A stretch of DNA of 64,000 nucleotides, from positions 124,001 through 188,000 of the forward strand of contig JASBVF010000024.1 of assembly GCA_030147525.1 (NCBI GenBank), written 5' to 3'. The notes under the pieces are model-generated. The model did not search any database and was not told the origin of the DNA. It saw only the letters and a program-made list of their open reading frames with translations. The stretch's first letter is position 1. Every line of letters starts with the position of its first letter. This document shows positions 28,556 to 38,600 of this stretch, piece by piece. This DNA is from Bacteroidota bacterium. Its GTDB lineage: Bacteria; Bacteroidota; Bacteroidia; Chitinophagales; Saprospiraceae. A program made the position numbers and the translations under genes.

Positions 28556-31500
28556 TTATTGTGCTGCGCCAACGTGGACCGTGAGGATCGACGAGGCGGT
28601 GTTGCCATGGGCATCCGTAATTTCGTATTTGATTTTCACCACCCGGCCGCTTACTTCCTGGCTGGGTATGTACGTGATGCTGTTATTGTCAAAAGTTACC
28701 TGCCCCAGGTTGGCGTTTGAAAGTTCGGCGGAGGTGACTTTGATGCCGTTGCCGGTGTCGTTCGCCAACACATCCACGGTGACTTCTTTCATGAAAGCTG
28801 TTTCGGTTTCGTCCGGGTTAGCCACCGGCGGCTCCGTTCCCGATTCGCACGTATGCTCGAATTCCAGTTCCTCCGGCGGGCAGACCGAGCTGTCGCTGAC
28901 CATGATGGTTGTCAGCTGGCCACTTGGCAATGGTCCGGCGGTGATGGTGTGGGCATTCGGATTGGCCGGATCGGGTGTGGCTTCCACCTCCTTGCCGTCG
29001 ATGAAAAGCGGCAGCTTGCCATTGGCGACGAAGATTTTCACCGTGTAGGTCTGGTTGTCGTCGGCGCAGGTGATTTCACCGGGGTCGAGCGACATGGACG
29101 GTAAAATTTCAACCTCCTTCGGCAGGGAAACGCCGCCCTCGGCATCCTGGATGACGAGGGTGTGCTTGCCCAGGTTGAGGTTCACGGCAGCCTTCAGCGG
29201 CTGGAATTCGCCGTCGTCCACCCTCACCTCAAAGGGCGCCGTGCCTTTCACCACGTCGATTTCCACGATGGCTTCGCCGTTCTCGTCGGGGCAAAGTTGT
29301 TTTATTTCAAAAACAGGCCGCTCGGGCGGCAGCACGAAATGCACGGGCGGGCAGTCGGAGCAGCAGCGGTACGGCACGAAAAAGTCGGCAATGACCACCC
29401 CGTCGGGGATGGTGAAAACGGGTGGTTTTACCGGGATGACACCCGGCGCCAGCAGGCCCAGGTTGTCAAAAAAACCGGGCGAAACCGTGGCGCCGATTTT
29501 CGAAAATGCATCCGAAAGCAACTTGATCTGCGACGAGGAGAAAGTGCGGCCGGGCTGCAAAATAAGGTTAGGGTTGATTGTTGAAATGTCGCCCCCAGGT
29601 GTGGCCGGGCTGCCGGAGCCTGCCGCCGTGAAAAAGTTGGTGCCGGCTGCAAGCCCAGGCTTCGGGAAGGTGAACGTCGGCGGCGATTCCTCGAACACCA
29701 GGATGAACGTGCCGCCCACGGGTACGCCCGCTTTGTGCTGGATGTCGGGGTGTTTTTTTACGTAGCGGCTGAAGTAGAGCAGCTCTTCCACCTGCTGCTT
29801 GCGGCGATTGATTTCCGCCTGAAGCTCTTTGAGACGATCCTGCAGGCAGTTGTTGAGCAGGGTTTTGAGTTGTTTTAAAATTTCATCCTTCTCGGCCTGC
29901 GTGATGACGGGGTTGTCGGCAGGCGGTTTGTAAATGTCGAGCAGGTCGTGGTAGTTTTTGACGGCGTCGAGGAGGGAGCCGTACTTGTCATTGACTTTTG
30001 CAAAATTCAGGGTTGAGGCGCTTTCAGGGATGGATTCAGTGAAATCGTACAGCGCAGCGATCACATCCACCCGCTTGCCGACGGCGAGGTCGTAGTCCTG
30101 CACGGAGAGATTTTTCACAGCCTCATCTTCCTTGATGGCGTTGGTGATGTTGATTTTGATGTCGCTGGCGGTGTTGACGTTTGGTTTTTCAAGCACTTCC
30201 GTAAAAACACTGCCCAGGGTCCCCTCGTCTTTGACAACAGAATCCACGACGTTGATTTTCAGTGCAGCCGGTGCAGCTGACGAGGCGAAAAAGCTGCCGG
30301 CAGGCTTTGAGTGAGTGCCTGAAAAGGCAGCGATACTGCCAGCGCCGGGCCTTGGTGCGTCTTTGGGTACTTTGGTGAAAATTTGCAGGCCGGTCAGGTA
30401 CTTCATTTTGTCCTTGTACAGGCATTCGGCCTCCTTCATCCACGAGTTGTAAATCACCTGCAGGTCGTCCGTGATGCAGCGATTGAGCCAGGGGTTGTCC
30501 TTCACGGTTTTGTTGTCGGCATTCAGTACGATGACGTCGAAGGGCAGGCGGTGGCTCTCGATTTTTTTCAAAAGATCGCTCAGTACCGTGCGCCACGAGA
30601 AGCCGATGTGGCCCTCGATGCGGAAAAAGTTATGGCCTTCCAGGTCGTATTCCAGCGGTTTTTTTACGAAATCATCCTTGGCGTAGGTATTGGCGCTGTA
30701 ACTCGTGTTCTGGCGGGCACGGCCGGTGCTGGTTTTTTTGAAATCCCAGCGTTCGTACAGGGCGGGCGTGCCTGCGTCCACATTGAAATAGTACGGGATG
30801 CACTTCCCGGATAGCGGCGCCGTGCCGTAGTGGGTCGGCGTGATACGCACCATTTGTGAAGCCGACTGGCCGCTGGATGGCTTGTTGGGTTCGTTGAAAT
30901 TTTTCACCATCAGCACCAGCCGCTGGAAAAGGTGGAGCACTTCAAGCCGCAGCTTCGCCTGCCCGGTGTGAGCGGGCGACGGGCGGAAATAGTGCCGGAA
31001 TTCCTGTTTGACTACGTTGCCGGCCACGGTCGTTTCACCCAGCATCAGGTGCCGGGGATGAAGCCCGGCGGGCGGGCAGCAGAGCGCCATGAGTTCCAGG
31101 CCTTTCCAGCGGAATTCCTCATAGGCCTGGAGCAGATCGTCCATGAGGTCGTAGTAGTATTGGGAAAAAATGACCTTGTCGCCCGCCGTCATTTTGACGA
31201 ACTGGTTCCGGATGTTGGCGACCGACCCTGCAAACGGGTTTTCCTTCGCTACTTCCTGCACCACCGGCTGGAACACTTTCCATGCCTCAGTCAGCGCACC
31301 TTCCAGCTTGCCGAACAGGTCGGGGTTGCCGCCGGTCAGCAGTTTTTTGTAAGCGGAAAAAATGGCCTGGCCGTCCTGCATGTTGGAGTTGGGCACGTCG
31401 AGGCGGGGCAGGCGCAGGTCGGGCAGGTCGATGCGGCCTTCGAGATCGGGGAAGAAGTCGCCGGCGAGTTTGTCTTTTTCGAGGTTGGCGGCGATTTCGG

Positions 31501-32065
31501 CATTTATTTTTTTCAGATCATCTTCGGCGACAGCCAGCTTCCGCACGGTCACGTTCACCTGTGCGCCCTTGTCGTCGCAGGAGGCGGGGCTGCAATTTTT
31601 CAGGTCTTCCTCGGCCAGTTCGAGGAACAGCAGGATGACCTTGTCTTTCAAAAAAGCCTCCGTCAGTTGCGTGCCCTCGTCGTAGTCGTCGTGGCTCTTG
31701 TCCAGCAGTTCGAACATCGGGTACTGCTTGCCCTTGTTCGAGCCGCTCTTTTCGGTGAAAAGCGGGTAGGCCAGCTCGTCGGGCGCCTTGTAATCCTTGC
31801 GCCTGTCGGCGAGGAAAGCCCCGTCGCCCACGACCACGAGATACCCCTCGGACGTGATACCGCAGCCTCTCGAAATGACCACGGTCTGGTGGTTGACGGT
31901 GCCCGTGGCACTGATCTCCAGCCCGCACACCACGCCGGTGCCGTGCAGGTTGGCACGGCTCAGCCGGTGCTGCTCGTCCAGGTAATCCCGCACGGCATTC
32001 AGGTGATTGTTGGTGAGCACTTGGTTGGCTTCAAAAACCGGGTAACTTATTTCCTTTGGTATCAT
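28556..32065 (-). CDS. large fibre- or baseplate-associated eCIS protein with Ig-like C-terminus
   Basis: This 1169-residue protein has an N-terminal domain (YPVFEANQVLTNNHLNAVRD, then GTGVVCGLEIS and the Gly-rich GCGITSEGYLVVVGDG) found in Bacteroidota eCIS loci, probably the particle-anchoring part. The middle is helical with a coiled-coil stretch (KELQAEINRRKQQVEELLYF). The C-terminal 350 residues are beta-rich modules, ending in a DNDTGNGI/SGRVVKIKYEITDAHGN module typical of bacterial Ig-like or cadherin-like adhesion repeats. It occupies the slot of the Afp13 fibre, so host recognition is the likely role. The ATG at 32065 is used; the reading frame extends to a TTG at 32104. Confidence 0.75.
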   Translation of the reverse strand: MIPKEISYPVFEANQVLTNNHLNAVRDYLDEQHRLSRANLHGTGVVCGLEISATGTVNHQTVVISRGCGITSEGYLVVVGDGAFLADRRKDYKAPDELAYPLFTEKSGSNKGKQYPMFELLDKSHDDYDEGTQLTEAFLKDKVILLFLELAEEDLKNCSPASCDDKGAQVNVTVRKLAVAEDDLKKINAEIAANLEKDKLAGDFFPDLEGRIDLPDLRLPRLDVPNSNMQDGQAIFSAYKKLLTGGNPDLFGKLEGALTEAWKVFQPVVQEVAKENPFAGSVANIRNQFVKMTAGDKVIFSQYYYDLMDDLLQAYEEFRWKGLELMALCCPPAGLHPRHLMLGETTVAGNVVKQEFRHYFRPSPAHTGQAKLRLEVLHLFQRLVLMVKNFNEPNKPSSGQSASQMVRITPTHYGTAPLSGKCIPYYFNVDAGTPALYERWDFKKTSTGRARQNTSYSANTYAKDDFVKKPLEYDLEGHNFFRIEGHIGFSWRTVLSDLLKKIESHRLPFDVIVLNADNKTVKDNPWLNRCITDDLQVIYNSWMKEAECLYKDKMKYLTGLQIFTKVPKDAPRPGAGSIAAFSGTHSKPAGSFFASSAAPAALKINVVDSVVKDEGTLGSVFTEVLEKPNVNTASDIKINITNAIKEDEAVKNLSVQDYDLAVGKRVDVIAALYDFTESIPESASTLNFAKVNDKYGSLLDAVKNYHDLLDIYKPPADNPVITQAEKDEILKQLKTLLNNCLQDRLKELQAEINRRKQQVEELLYFSRYVKKHPDIQHKAGVPVGGTFILVFEESPPTFTFPKPGLAAGTNFFTAAGSGSPATPGGDISTINPNLILQPGRTFSSSQIKLLSDAFSKIGATVSPGFFDNLGLLAPGVIPVKPPVFTIPDGVVIADFFVPYRCCSDCPPVHFVLPPERPVFEIKQLCPDENGEAIVEIDVVKGTAPFEVRVDDGEFQPLKAAVNLNLGKHTLVIQDAEGGVSLPKEVEILPSMSLDPGEITCADDNQTYTVKIFVANGKLPLFIDGKEVEATPDPANPNAHTITAGPLPSGQLTTIMVSDSSVCPPEELEFEHTCESGTEPPVANPDETETAFMKEVTVDVLANDTGNGIKVTSAELSNANLGQVTFDNNSITYIPSQEVSGRVVKIKYEITDAHGNTASSILTVHVGAAQ

Positions 32066-32123
32066 GATTCGAAGAATTTGCGGGTTCAATGGTTTGGGGT
32101 TCAAAGTTTTTTGGGTTTTGAGG

Positions 32124-32146
32124 TGCCTACTCGCCTACCGGCCTAC
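32124..32146 (-). repeat. 23-bp repeat copy after a baseplate stop codon
   Basis: This 23-bp segment is identical to 39601-39623. On the minus strand it is a G-rich run of GTAGGC-type heptamers that follows directly on the stop codon of the 1129-residue baseplate gene. Confidence 0.8.
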
Positions 32147-32149
32147 TGC

Positions 32150-35100
32150 CTACTTGCCTACTCCTCCTCCGAGCATCGTACTCCCCAACCTCACCGGATT
32201 CTCATCGTTCCCATCGTCGCAGTCGTGCAGCGTGGCGGGCGGGTAAATGCTTTCGATTTTGGCCATGAGTAGCACCACGTTCCAGAGCTTCTCCGTCACC
32301 GTGAGGTAGGGAGCGTAAATTTCAGCGAACGCCTCCCGGAGCTTTTCCGTCTGGTCTTCAGGTATGCCGAAGTCCTTGATTTTCTTTTGTTTAAATGCCA
32401 GGTTGAAAATGCGTCTCACCTCCCGTTTTTTATCGGTGAAAGTCTTTCCGGTGAGCACGCAGGTTTTTATTTCTTCTGTAAAAGCCGTCCCGAACCGCTC
32501 GGCCAGTTGGCAGGCGATGCTCTTGCCGGGTTTGGTTTTCACCTTGACACCGGCCAGGACAAGCTCGATTTTCCTTACGACCTGCTCGTCGCACCACTCG
32601 AAACTGGCATTGGCGGCGAGCCATTCCTCCCAGGCCTCCTTGAAGCGGGTGTAGTGAAACCAGCGATCCTCGACGGCCACGGCGGTAAAGTGCCGGACGA
32701 GCATTTCAAAAACCTTGTCGCCGATCTCGTCGTAATTTTTCACCCCGCCGTAGATGTCCTCCAGCGGCGTCATTTTATCCCGGAACAGCGTGTCGAGTTC
32801 GGTTTTCATCTCGTCCTCCGACGGCCGTTTTTTTGGCAGCGCCTCGAACCACTCAACGAACAGGGCATGGGCCGCTTCGTAAATTTTCTCAGCTCCGCTC
32901 TGGGCGTTGGCCTCGGAAGGCTTGGCGCCGCCGGCGTTTTTACCCTCCTCCCGGAAAAATTTTTGCAACGGAGTGATCAGGTTTTTCTCCCAGCCCTCGC
33001 CGTAGTCCAGGTCGCTCACCCAGCATATCTTGCCGAGCAAATGTGACGGGAATTCCATGCGGATCGTGCGGTCGGCGAAGCGGCGCAGGGCGATATTTTC
33101 ATCGAAAGGCTCGGCCCAGCCGGGCATCACGACGGTGAGTTGGAAAGAGTAGGGGTCTTCCTCGCCGCAGTTCGTGCAGTTTTTACCGAGGCAAACTTCC
33201 ATCAGCGCATCGCCCTGGAATTTGGGCCGCAGCAGCAGGTGTTCCACCACGAGGATGCGTTCTTCCATCGGCTCGTCGAGGCCCAGCAGGCGGGCGATTC
33301 GCTTGCGCAAAACGGCCTGGTTTTCAGGCGTTTGGGGGATGTTTTTATAGTTAAAACTCCGTGCCCGCTCCCGGCTGATCACGGGGTAATCTTCCAGAAA
33401 GGCGATCTTCCTGTCGATGAGCGTTTCCTGTGCGACGGGCTTCAGCGTTTCAAACGAATACAGCATGAGCGCATAGTCGGTGAAACTTTCCGCAAAGCGG
33501 GCCATCAGATGGTCGAGGAAGCGGTTGCGGCGGTCGAGGAACTCCGGCTTCGTCTCGGCGAGCGCACGGAGTTTCAGGGTGTCAAGTTCAGGTTTCAGCA
33601 AATCCATCACGCCCCGGATGACCGAATCTTCCCGCAGATCACGGGTGAAGTAGGTCTGCTCCACGGTTTCATCGAGTGAAAAAAGTTTGCGCACGTTGGC
33701 CAGTTGGGCCAGGTAATTCGCCAGCAGCTGCTCGAAAAACAGCAGGAATCCTTTCAACTGCTTCGCCTGTGCCCGCCGTTTTTCGGTGGCCGGTTCCCGC
33801 ACGCCGTCAAAGCCAACGCCGTAGGTGAGCGGGAAGGAGTACTGCACCGGGAAGTAATCTTCCGGCGAGCGGAATTCGCCCTTCGGCACGGGCAGGTCGA
33901 GTTCGTCGGGGCGTAAGTTTCTGATTTTCAGTCGTTCGTCTTCGCCCCGGAGCTGGCTCAGCGTATCCTGCACCTCGCTGGCACGGGGGATGAACGGCAG
34001 GTCGTTTTTGAAAAAAAGCAACCTCGAATTGTCCACGTACAGCCTCGGCAGGCAGCGGTCGCTGAGTTCGAGTGTCCAGGCGGCGCTGATCTTTTCGGGG
34101 TCGGAACCCTTGCGCACGTCGGTGAAGCCCTTCACGGGCTGGCCGTCCTGGTCGTAGCGGGTGAGCAGCAGGTTTTTCACCGCCACCACGCCCTCGATTT
34201 CCATCAGGCGATTGATGATGTCGGAGGTTCGGAGTTGGGATTTCAGCCCGGAGGCTTCGAGGTCTGCGGTTTTCACAAAACCGTGGCTGAGGCGTGGCCC
34301 TTCGAAAATTTCATCGACCGGCATGCCCTCGGCCAGCAACTCCTGCAAGGTGTAAAATTTGATGCCGGGGTTGAAATACTGCTCGATCTCGAACAGCACC
34401 TTCGCCAGCACCAGTTCGATGTCGGCTTCAGGCGTCACCTCCACGTCGGCGCAAATGGCCACGTCCTCGACCTTGATCCGGGAGGTGCAGCAGAAGTCCT
34501 CGCAGAGGTTGCGGTGCTCGTTTAGGGTATTTTTCACGACTTCCAGCGTCTGCTCCACCACCAGCATTTTTTTCAAAAATAGCTCCGCCACGCCGGTCTT
34601 CAGGTCGTCCTGGCTGAACTGGTCAAAGTCCCAGCCGCCTTCGTCAAAGCTTTTTTTGAAAATGCGCCTCGCCTCGTCGGGGCCGAACAGTCGCAGCGGC
34701 ACGTCCTCCATCACGATCGCTGCGGGCGGGTTCGTGCCGCCGAAGCTGATCTCGATTTTGGCAAAATACACGTGCTGCCACTGGTTCCAGCGGCGGGGAT
34801 TCGGCTCGGTGACGTCCGTTTTTTTCTTGAGTGAAACGTCCAGCGTGACGCCGGCAATTTCATTTTTCAATGTGTCACCACCCTCGTTGAAGTAGCCGGA
34901 AGCAGCGCCCCAGGCAGCGGCGTCCCACTCCGGAAAGCGGAATTCAGCAGCGATGGGGTAGCGTTCGCCCGATTTCACCTCGATGATGAAGGTGTGGCGG
35001 ATTTTGCGTTCGTTGAGGTCGCCCAGTTCGGGGTCGTGGTCGAGTTGCAGCAGCACGTCGTAGGTGCCGAGCGGGGCGATTTTGATTTCCTGTTTTTGGC

Positions 35101-35539
35101 CGGGCGGCTGCTCGTATGAAAGTTTATCTTCCTCGCAATTGGCGTAGAGCGTCATTTCGCAGGCGCATTTTTTACAGATCAGCCAGGCGTTGGCGATGCG
35201 GTCGAGGTCGATCAGGATGCGGCGGAAGTCGTTGATGGTCAGGGGGTTGACGGTTAAAATTTCCCTGGCCGTGAAAAACGCCTGCTCATTCGGGTCCGCC
35301 GTCTCACTTGGCGGCGGCGCCAGGATGTCCTTGATGTCCCAGCCCGTCCGGTAGCCCAGGTCGGTGATGGCGTAGGCGAGGGCTTCGAGGATGGTGATCC
35401 CGGGGTCGTGCGTGTTGTAATCCGTCCACCCCCGGCTGCCCATCTGCTCGATGAACTCGATACCCTTGCGCCGCAGGAAGTAATAATCTTCGCTGTGCTC
35501 CAGATTTGGATTTTTTTCGATGGTGATGGAGGTGGCCAT
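32150..35539 (-). CDS. eCIS baseplate J-like protein (Afp12-type)
   Basis: This 1129-residue protein has the baseplate J hallmark WTDYNTHDPGITILEALAYA near residues 38-57, preceded by EDYYFLRRKGIEFIEQMGSRG. A long multi-domain body follows, including VCLGKNCTNC and a helical C-terminal third. In Afp-like particles two such proteins form the wedge of the baseplate around the hub, homologous to phage gp6/gp7-type subunits. It lies between the 1300-residue baseplate gene and the fibre-like gene, matching the Afp11-Afp12-Afp13 order. The extra C-terminal half without recognised domains is larger than in Afp12. Confidence 0.85.
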   Translation of the reverse strand: MATSITIEKNPNLEHSEDYYFLRRKGIEFIEQMGSRGWTDYNTHDPGITILEALAYAITDLGYRTGWDIKDILAPPPSETADPNEQAFFTAREILTVNPLTINDFRRILIDLDRIANAWLICKKCACEMTLYANCEEDKLSYEQPPGQKQEIKIAPLGTYDVLLQLDHDPELGDLNERKIRHTFIIEVKSGERYPIAAEFRFPEWDAAAWGAASGYFNEGGDTLKNEIAGVTLDVSLKKKTDVTEPNPRRWNQWQHVYFAKIEISFGGTNPPAAIVMEDVPLRLFGPDEARRIFKKSFDEGGWDFDQFSQDDLKTGVAELFLKKMLVVEQTLEVVKNTLNEHRNLCEDFCCTSRIKVEDVAICADVEVTPEADIELVLAKVLFEIEQYFNPGIKFYTLQELLAEGMPVDEIFEGPRLSHGFVKTADLEASGLKSQLRTSDIINRLMEIEGVVAVKNLLLTRYDQDGQPVKGFTDVRKGSDPEKISAAWTLELSDRCLPRLYVDNSRLLFFKNDLPFIPRASEVQDTLSQLRGEDERLKIRNLRPDELDLPVPKGEFRSPEDYFPVQYSFPLTYGVGFDGVREPATEKRRAQAKQLKGFLLFFEQLLANYLAQLANVRKLFSLDETVEQTYFTRDLREDSVIRGVMDLLKPELDTLKLRALAETKPEFLDRRNRFLDHLMARFAESFTDYALMLYSFETLKPVAQETLIDRKIAFLEDYPVISRERARSFNYKNIPQTPENQAVLRKRIARLLGLDEPMEERILVVEHLLLRPKFQGDALMEVCLGKNCTNCGEEDPYSFQLTVVMPGWAEPFDENIALRRFADRTIRMEFPSHLLGKICWVSDLDYGEGWEKNLITPLQKFFREEGKNAGGAKPSEANAQSGAEKIYEAAHALFVEWFEALPKKRPSEDEMKTELDTLFRDKMTPLEDIYGGVKNYDEIGDKVFEMLVRHFTAVAVEDRWFHYTRFKEAWEEWLAANASFEWCDEQVVRKIELVLAGVKVKTKPGKSIACQLAERFGTAFTEEIKTCVLTGKTFTDKKREVRRIFNLAFKQKKIKDFGIPEDQTEKLREAFAEIYAPYLTVTEKLWNVVLLMAKIESIYPPATLHDCDDGNDENPVRLGSTMLGGGVGK

Positions 35540-35619
35540 ATTCGTTGTTGGTTGATGGTTGTTCGTTGCTGGTTGGGGCGCTGCCTGAAATCAAAAATCA
35601 AGCATCGAAGAATCTTAAA

Positions 35620-38600
35620 TCAACACTTGCACTCCACCCCCTGCGCCGCCGTTTCGCTGGCGGGGATGGGGGTGACGGTATGCTCGTTCGCAGCGGCGGA
35701 GACGAGGATGGAGATGGCCGTCGAAGCGGCGACCTCTTCCAGGTCGGTGCCGTCTTGTCCGTTTTTTGGGTGAAACAGTTGAAAATCAGTCACATAGTCC
35801 ACGTAAGGCTGCTCTTCGACGAAGTCGATGAGCGAGGATTTGTAAATTTTTCCGCCGAAGCTCACGTCCTGTCCTGCCTCGAAGGCCCAGGGCGAGAGGA
35901 AGCGCACCAGCTCCTGCTGCAGGAGTTTTTGGTGAAATGCCTCGTCGGTGCCGGGGAAAAATTTCACCCGGAAACTCACCCGCACGGTTTCAAAAACCGG
36001 GTTGTGCACGTGCAGTTTCACGAAGCAGGACACCAGTTTTGCCAGGAATTTTTGGATCAAATCGAGGTCGCCGAGGCTCGTGTAGGGCCGCAGCGGGTCG
36101 ATGGCGTTGTGGTTGCGCAGGTTCGGAATGGCGACGAAGGTCACGTGGCCCGGCGCCAGTTCGTTGTAAATGTGGCTGCCGCCGTTGTCGTTGGGTTCGA
36201 AGTGGGTGTGGTTGAGGCATTTCACCTTGTAAATGTGTGGGAAAGCCTCCAGTACCAGACGCTCGTAGTCCCAGGCCGAAATCGCCCGGTTTTTGTGGCG
36301 CAGCCGCTCGCTGACACGGGTGTAAAATTTTTCCGTCGCCTCCCTGGCCCGCCCGCCGAAAGCAGGGTAGGGCTGCTCCACTTTTTTTACGGCGGCGTCG
36401 GGTTGGCGGAGTTTGGCGATGGTGCCTGCCGGCAATTGCGCAGCGAGAAAATCATCCGCATTGTTTTTGTTGTCAAACGTCACCCTCGCCGCCTGCGCCT
36501 GCACGGCGATGATGTTGCAGACGGCGTCGCTTTTGTTGGCCACAGTGGCCCGTATCCAGTGGCTGCCTTTGGGTAAAATCAGCGTGTCGCCCGCCGTCGC
36601 CTCCCTCGGCACGGACAGCCGGATGATGCCCGAACGGGTCAGTTGGCCGGTGGCGTCGCTGACTTCACTTTCCTTGAAATCCACCCAGTCGTTGCCGCTG
36701 AGGTAGCTCCACTGGACGTGTTTTTCCGGTTTTTTCACGGTAGGGTTGGCGCTGCCTTCGGCCAGCTGGAACAGCAGCGAGAGGTTCTGCGGGGGCTTCA
36801 GTCCGGTGAGGCCGATGTAAAATTCGCCCTCGTCCCGGTATTGCGGCAGCAGGTTGTAAACCGTCCGGGTCAGTAATTGACCGAGGTCGATGTTTGAAAA
36901 AAGTGAAAACGTGGAAAGCCCCGTTCCCAGTTGCGGTTTCTGAATGGTCAGCAGCAGAGAGGTCCGCTGTGTGTCGGGCGTTTCGTAGCCGAACGGCGTT
37001 TGCCAGTAAACTTTCGTGCTTGCGTCGCTTAGGCTGACGGCGGCGGTGTAGCTGAGCGTAAGTGATTCAATTTCAGGGGTGTAGGGTTCGATGGGCATGG
37101 CCTTAGAGAAGATTTTTACAAAATCGTCGTCGTACATATTTGGCTTTGGCGTAGCCCTGCCGTTGCTGTCGAAGTTGTAAAATTCATTGGCCAGTGCCGT
37201 TTTGGAAGTGTCCGTGTAGTCGGGGTTGTTCGCCACCCGCATCAAGTAACGGGTGAGCGTCAACTGGTAGAGCCGGTGCCCGAAGTCGCCGAGCAGCGAT
37301 ATTTTCAGGAAGCCGTTGCGGCTGTCTGTGGCGTAGGTTTTTTTATCGAAATGAGTACCTGCCACGCAGGCCGGCTTCAGGCTGGCTTTTGCAGCGGGGA
37401 AGTACGTTTTTTCGAGGGTGCCAAAAAACACCTGCACCTCGCCGGTGTCGTCGTTCAACGGTGACGGGAAATTTGGAGATGGTGTGAACGCCCCGAAGTC
37501 CGGCACATTCCAGTTGCCGTTGCCCAGGCACTCGAATTTTACGTTGGGGTAAAACGCATTGACCCAGTCGAAATCCATGTTGCCGATCCAGTCGAGCATG
37601 CCCTTCCATTTCACCTGAAACTGAAACTTCGCTCCCTTTTTCTGAAACACCTCGTCGCTGCCCACGATGAAAAAATTGCCTTTCTCCGGCACCGCCCCGA
37701 ACGGCTGGAACGGCTTGTCGGGCTTCACTTCTCCGCTTTGGGTGAAAATATGCAGGTTTTTCAGTCCCCCGTTTGCCGAAGGCTGACCGGAAGAAAAACT
37801 ATCGTAACCCACCGCCACGGCGACCTCACTGGCAGCGGGGTCGAGGCGCAAAGTTTGCAGGTTGGCGAAACGGGCAGCACCGCCGGCTTTTTCCTGGTTC
37901 AGCACCGCACGGACGACCGGTAATCCCTCCGGCAACCCTGCGCCGTGGACGTCCGCCTTGAGTGCCACGATGGGCGGCTGGCTGCCGTCCAGCAGGAGTG
38001 GCACGGTCACGGCGGTGGTAAGCCGGACGCCCAGTTTGTCGAGGCTGCCGTCGATGACGGCCTTCACCCAGCCTTTTTCACCGGTAAAATAAAAATCGAA
38101 AGCCTTGATGAAATCGGCTTGCGTGACGATCTCCGCCGGAGCCTCCTGGAAGCGCAGGTCGAGCCTGATTTTCCGGTGGCCCTCGCCCAGCAGCAGGTAG
38201 TGCGAGGCGATGGCGAAGCCAACTTGAGCCAGATTTACCGTTTCGGTTAGGCCCCGGTAGGGCGGCCATTGCTGGTCGGGCGAAGTGAGTTCGGCGCCGT
38301 TGCCGTCGGCGGAGTTGGCGATGGGGTAGGCGTAGAGCCGGGGGCCGGCGCCGGGCAGGGTGTGGTACACGGATTTCAGCGAAGTCACCTTGGCCACGTT
38401 GGGCACGAAATCCTCGTCGAGGGTGTAGGTCACGTCCTTGGCGGTGCTGTCTTTTCCGGCTTTGTAGGGCGTTGCTTTTTTCAGCAAATGGCTCTCGACG
38501 TGCTTGGCCAGTTCGTGGATGATGTGGGCGTGGTTTGGCTCCGCAGGTTTTTCTTTGAGTTGTAAAACTTCCTTGTAATAAAAATCCAAATGCCTGCCCG

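Noticed and set aside
30932-32272. 446-codon plus-strand open frame opposite eCIS genes
   Set aside because: Crosses the end of one eCIS gene and the start of another on the opposite strand; no family similarity.
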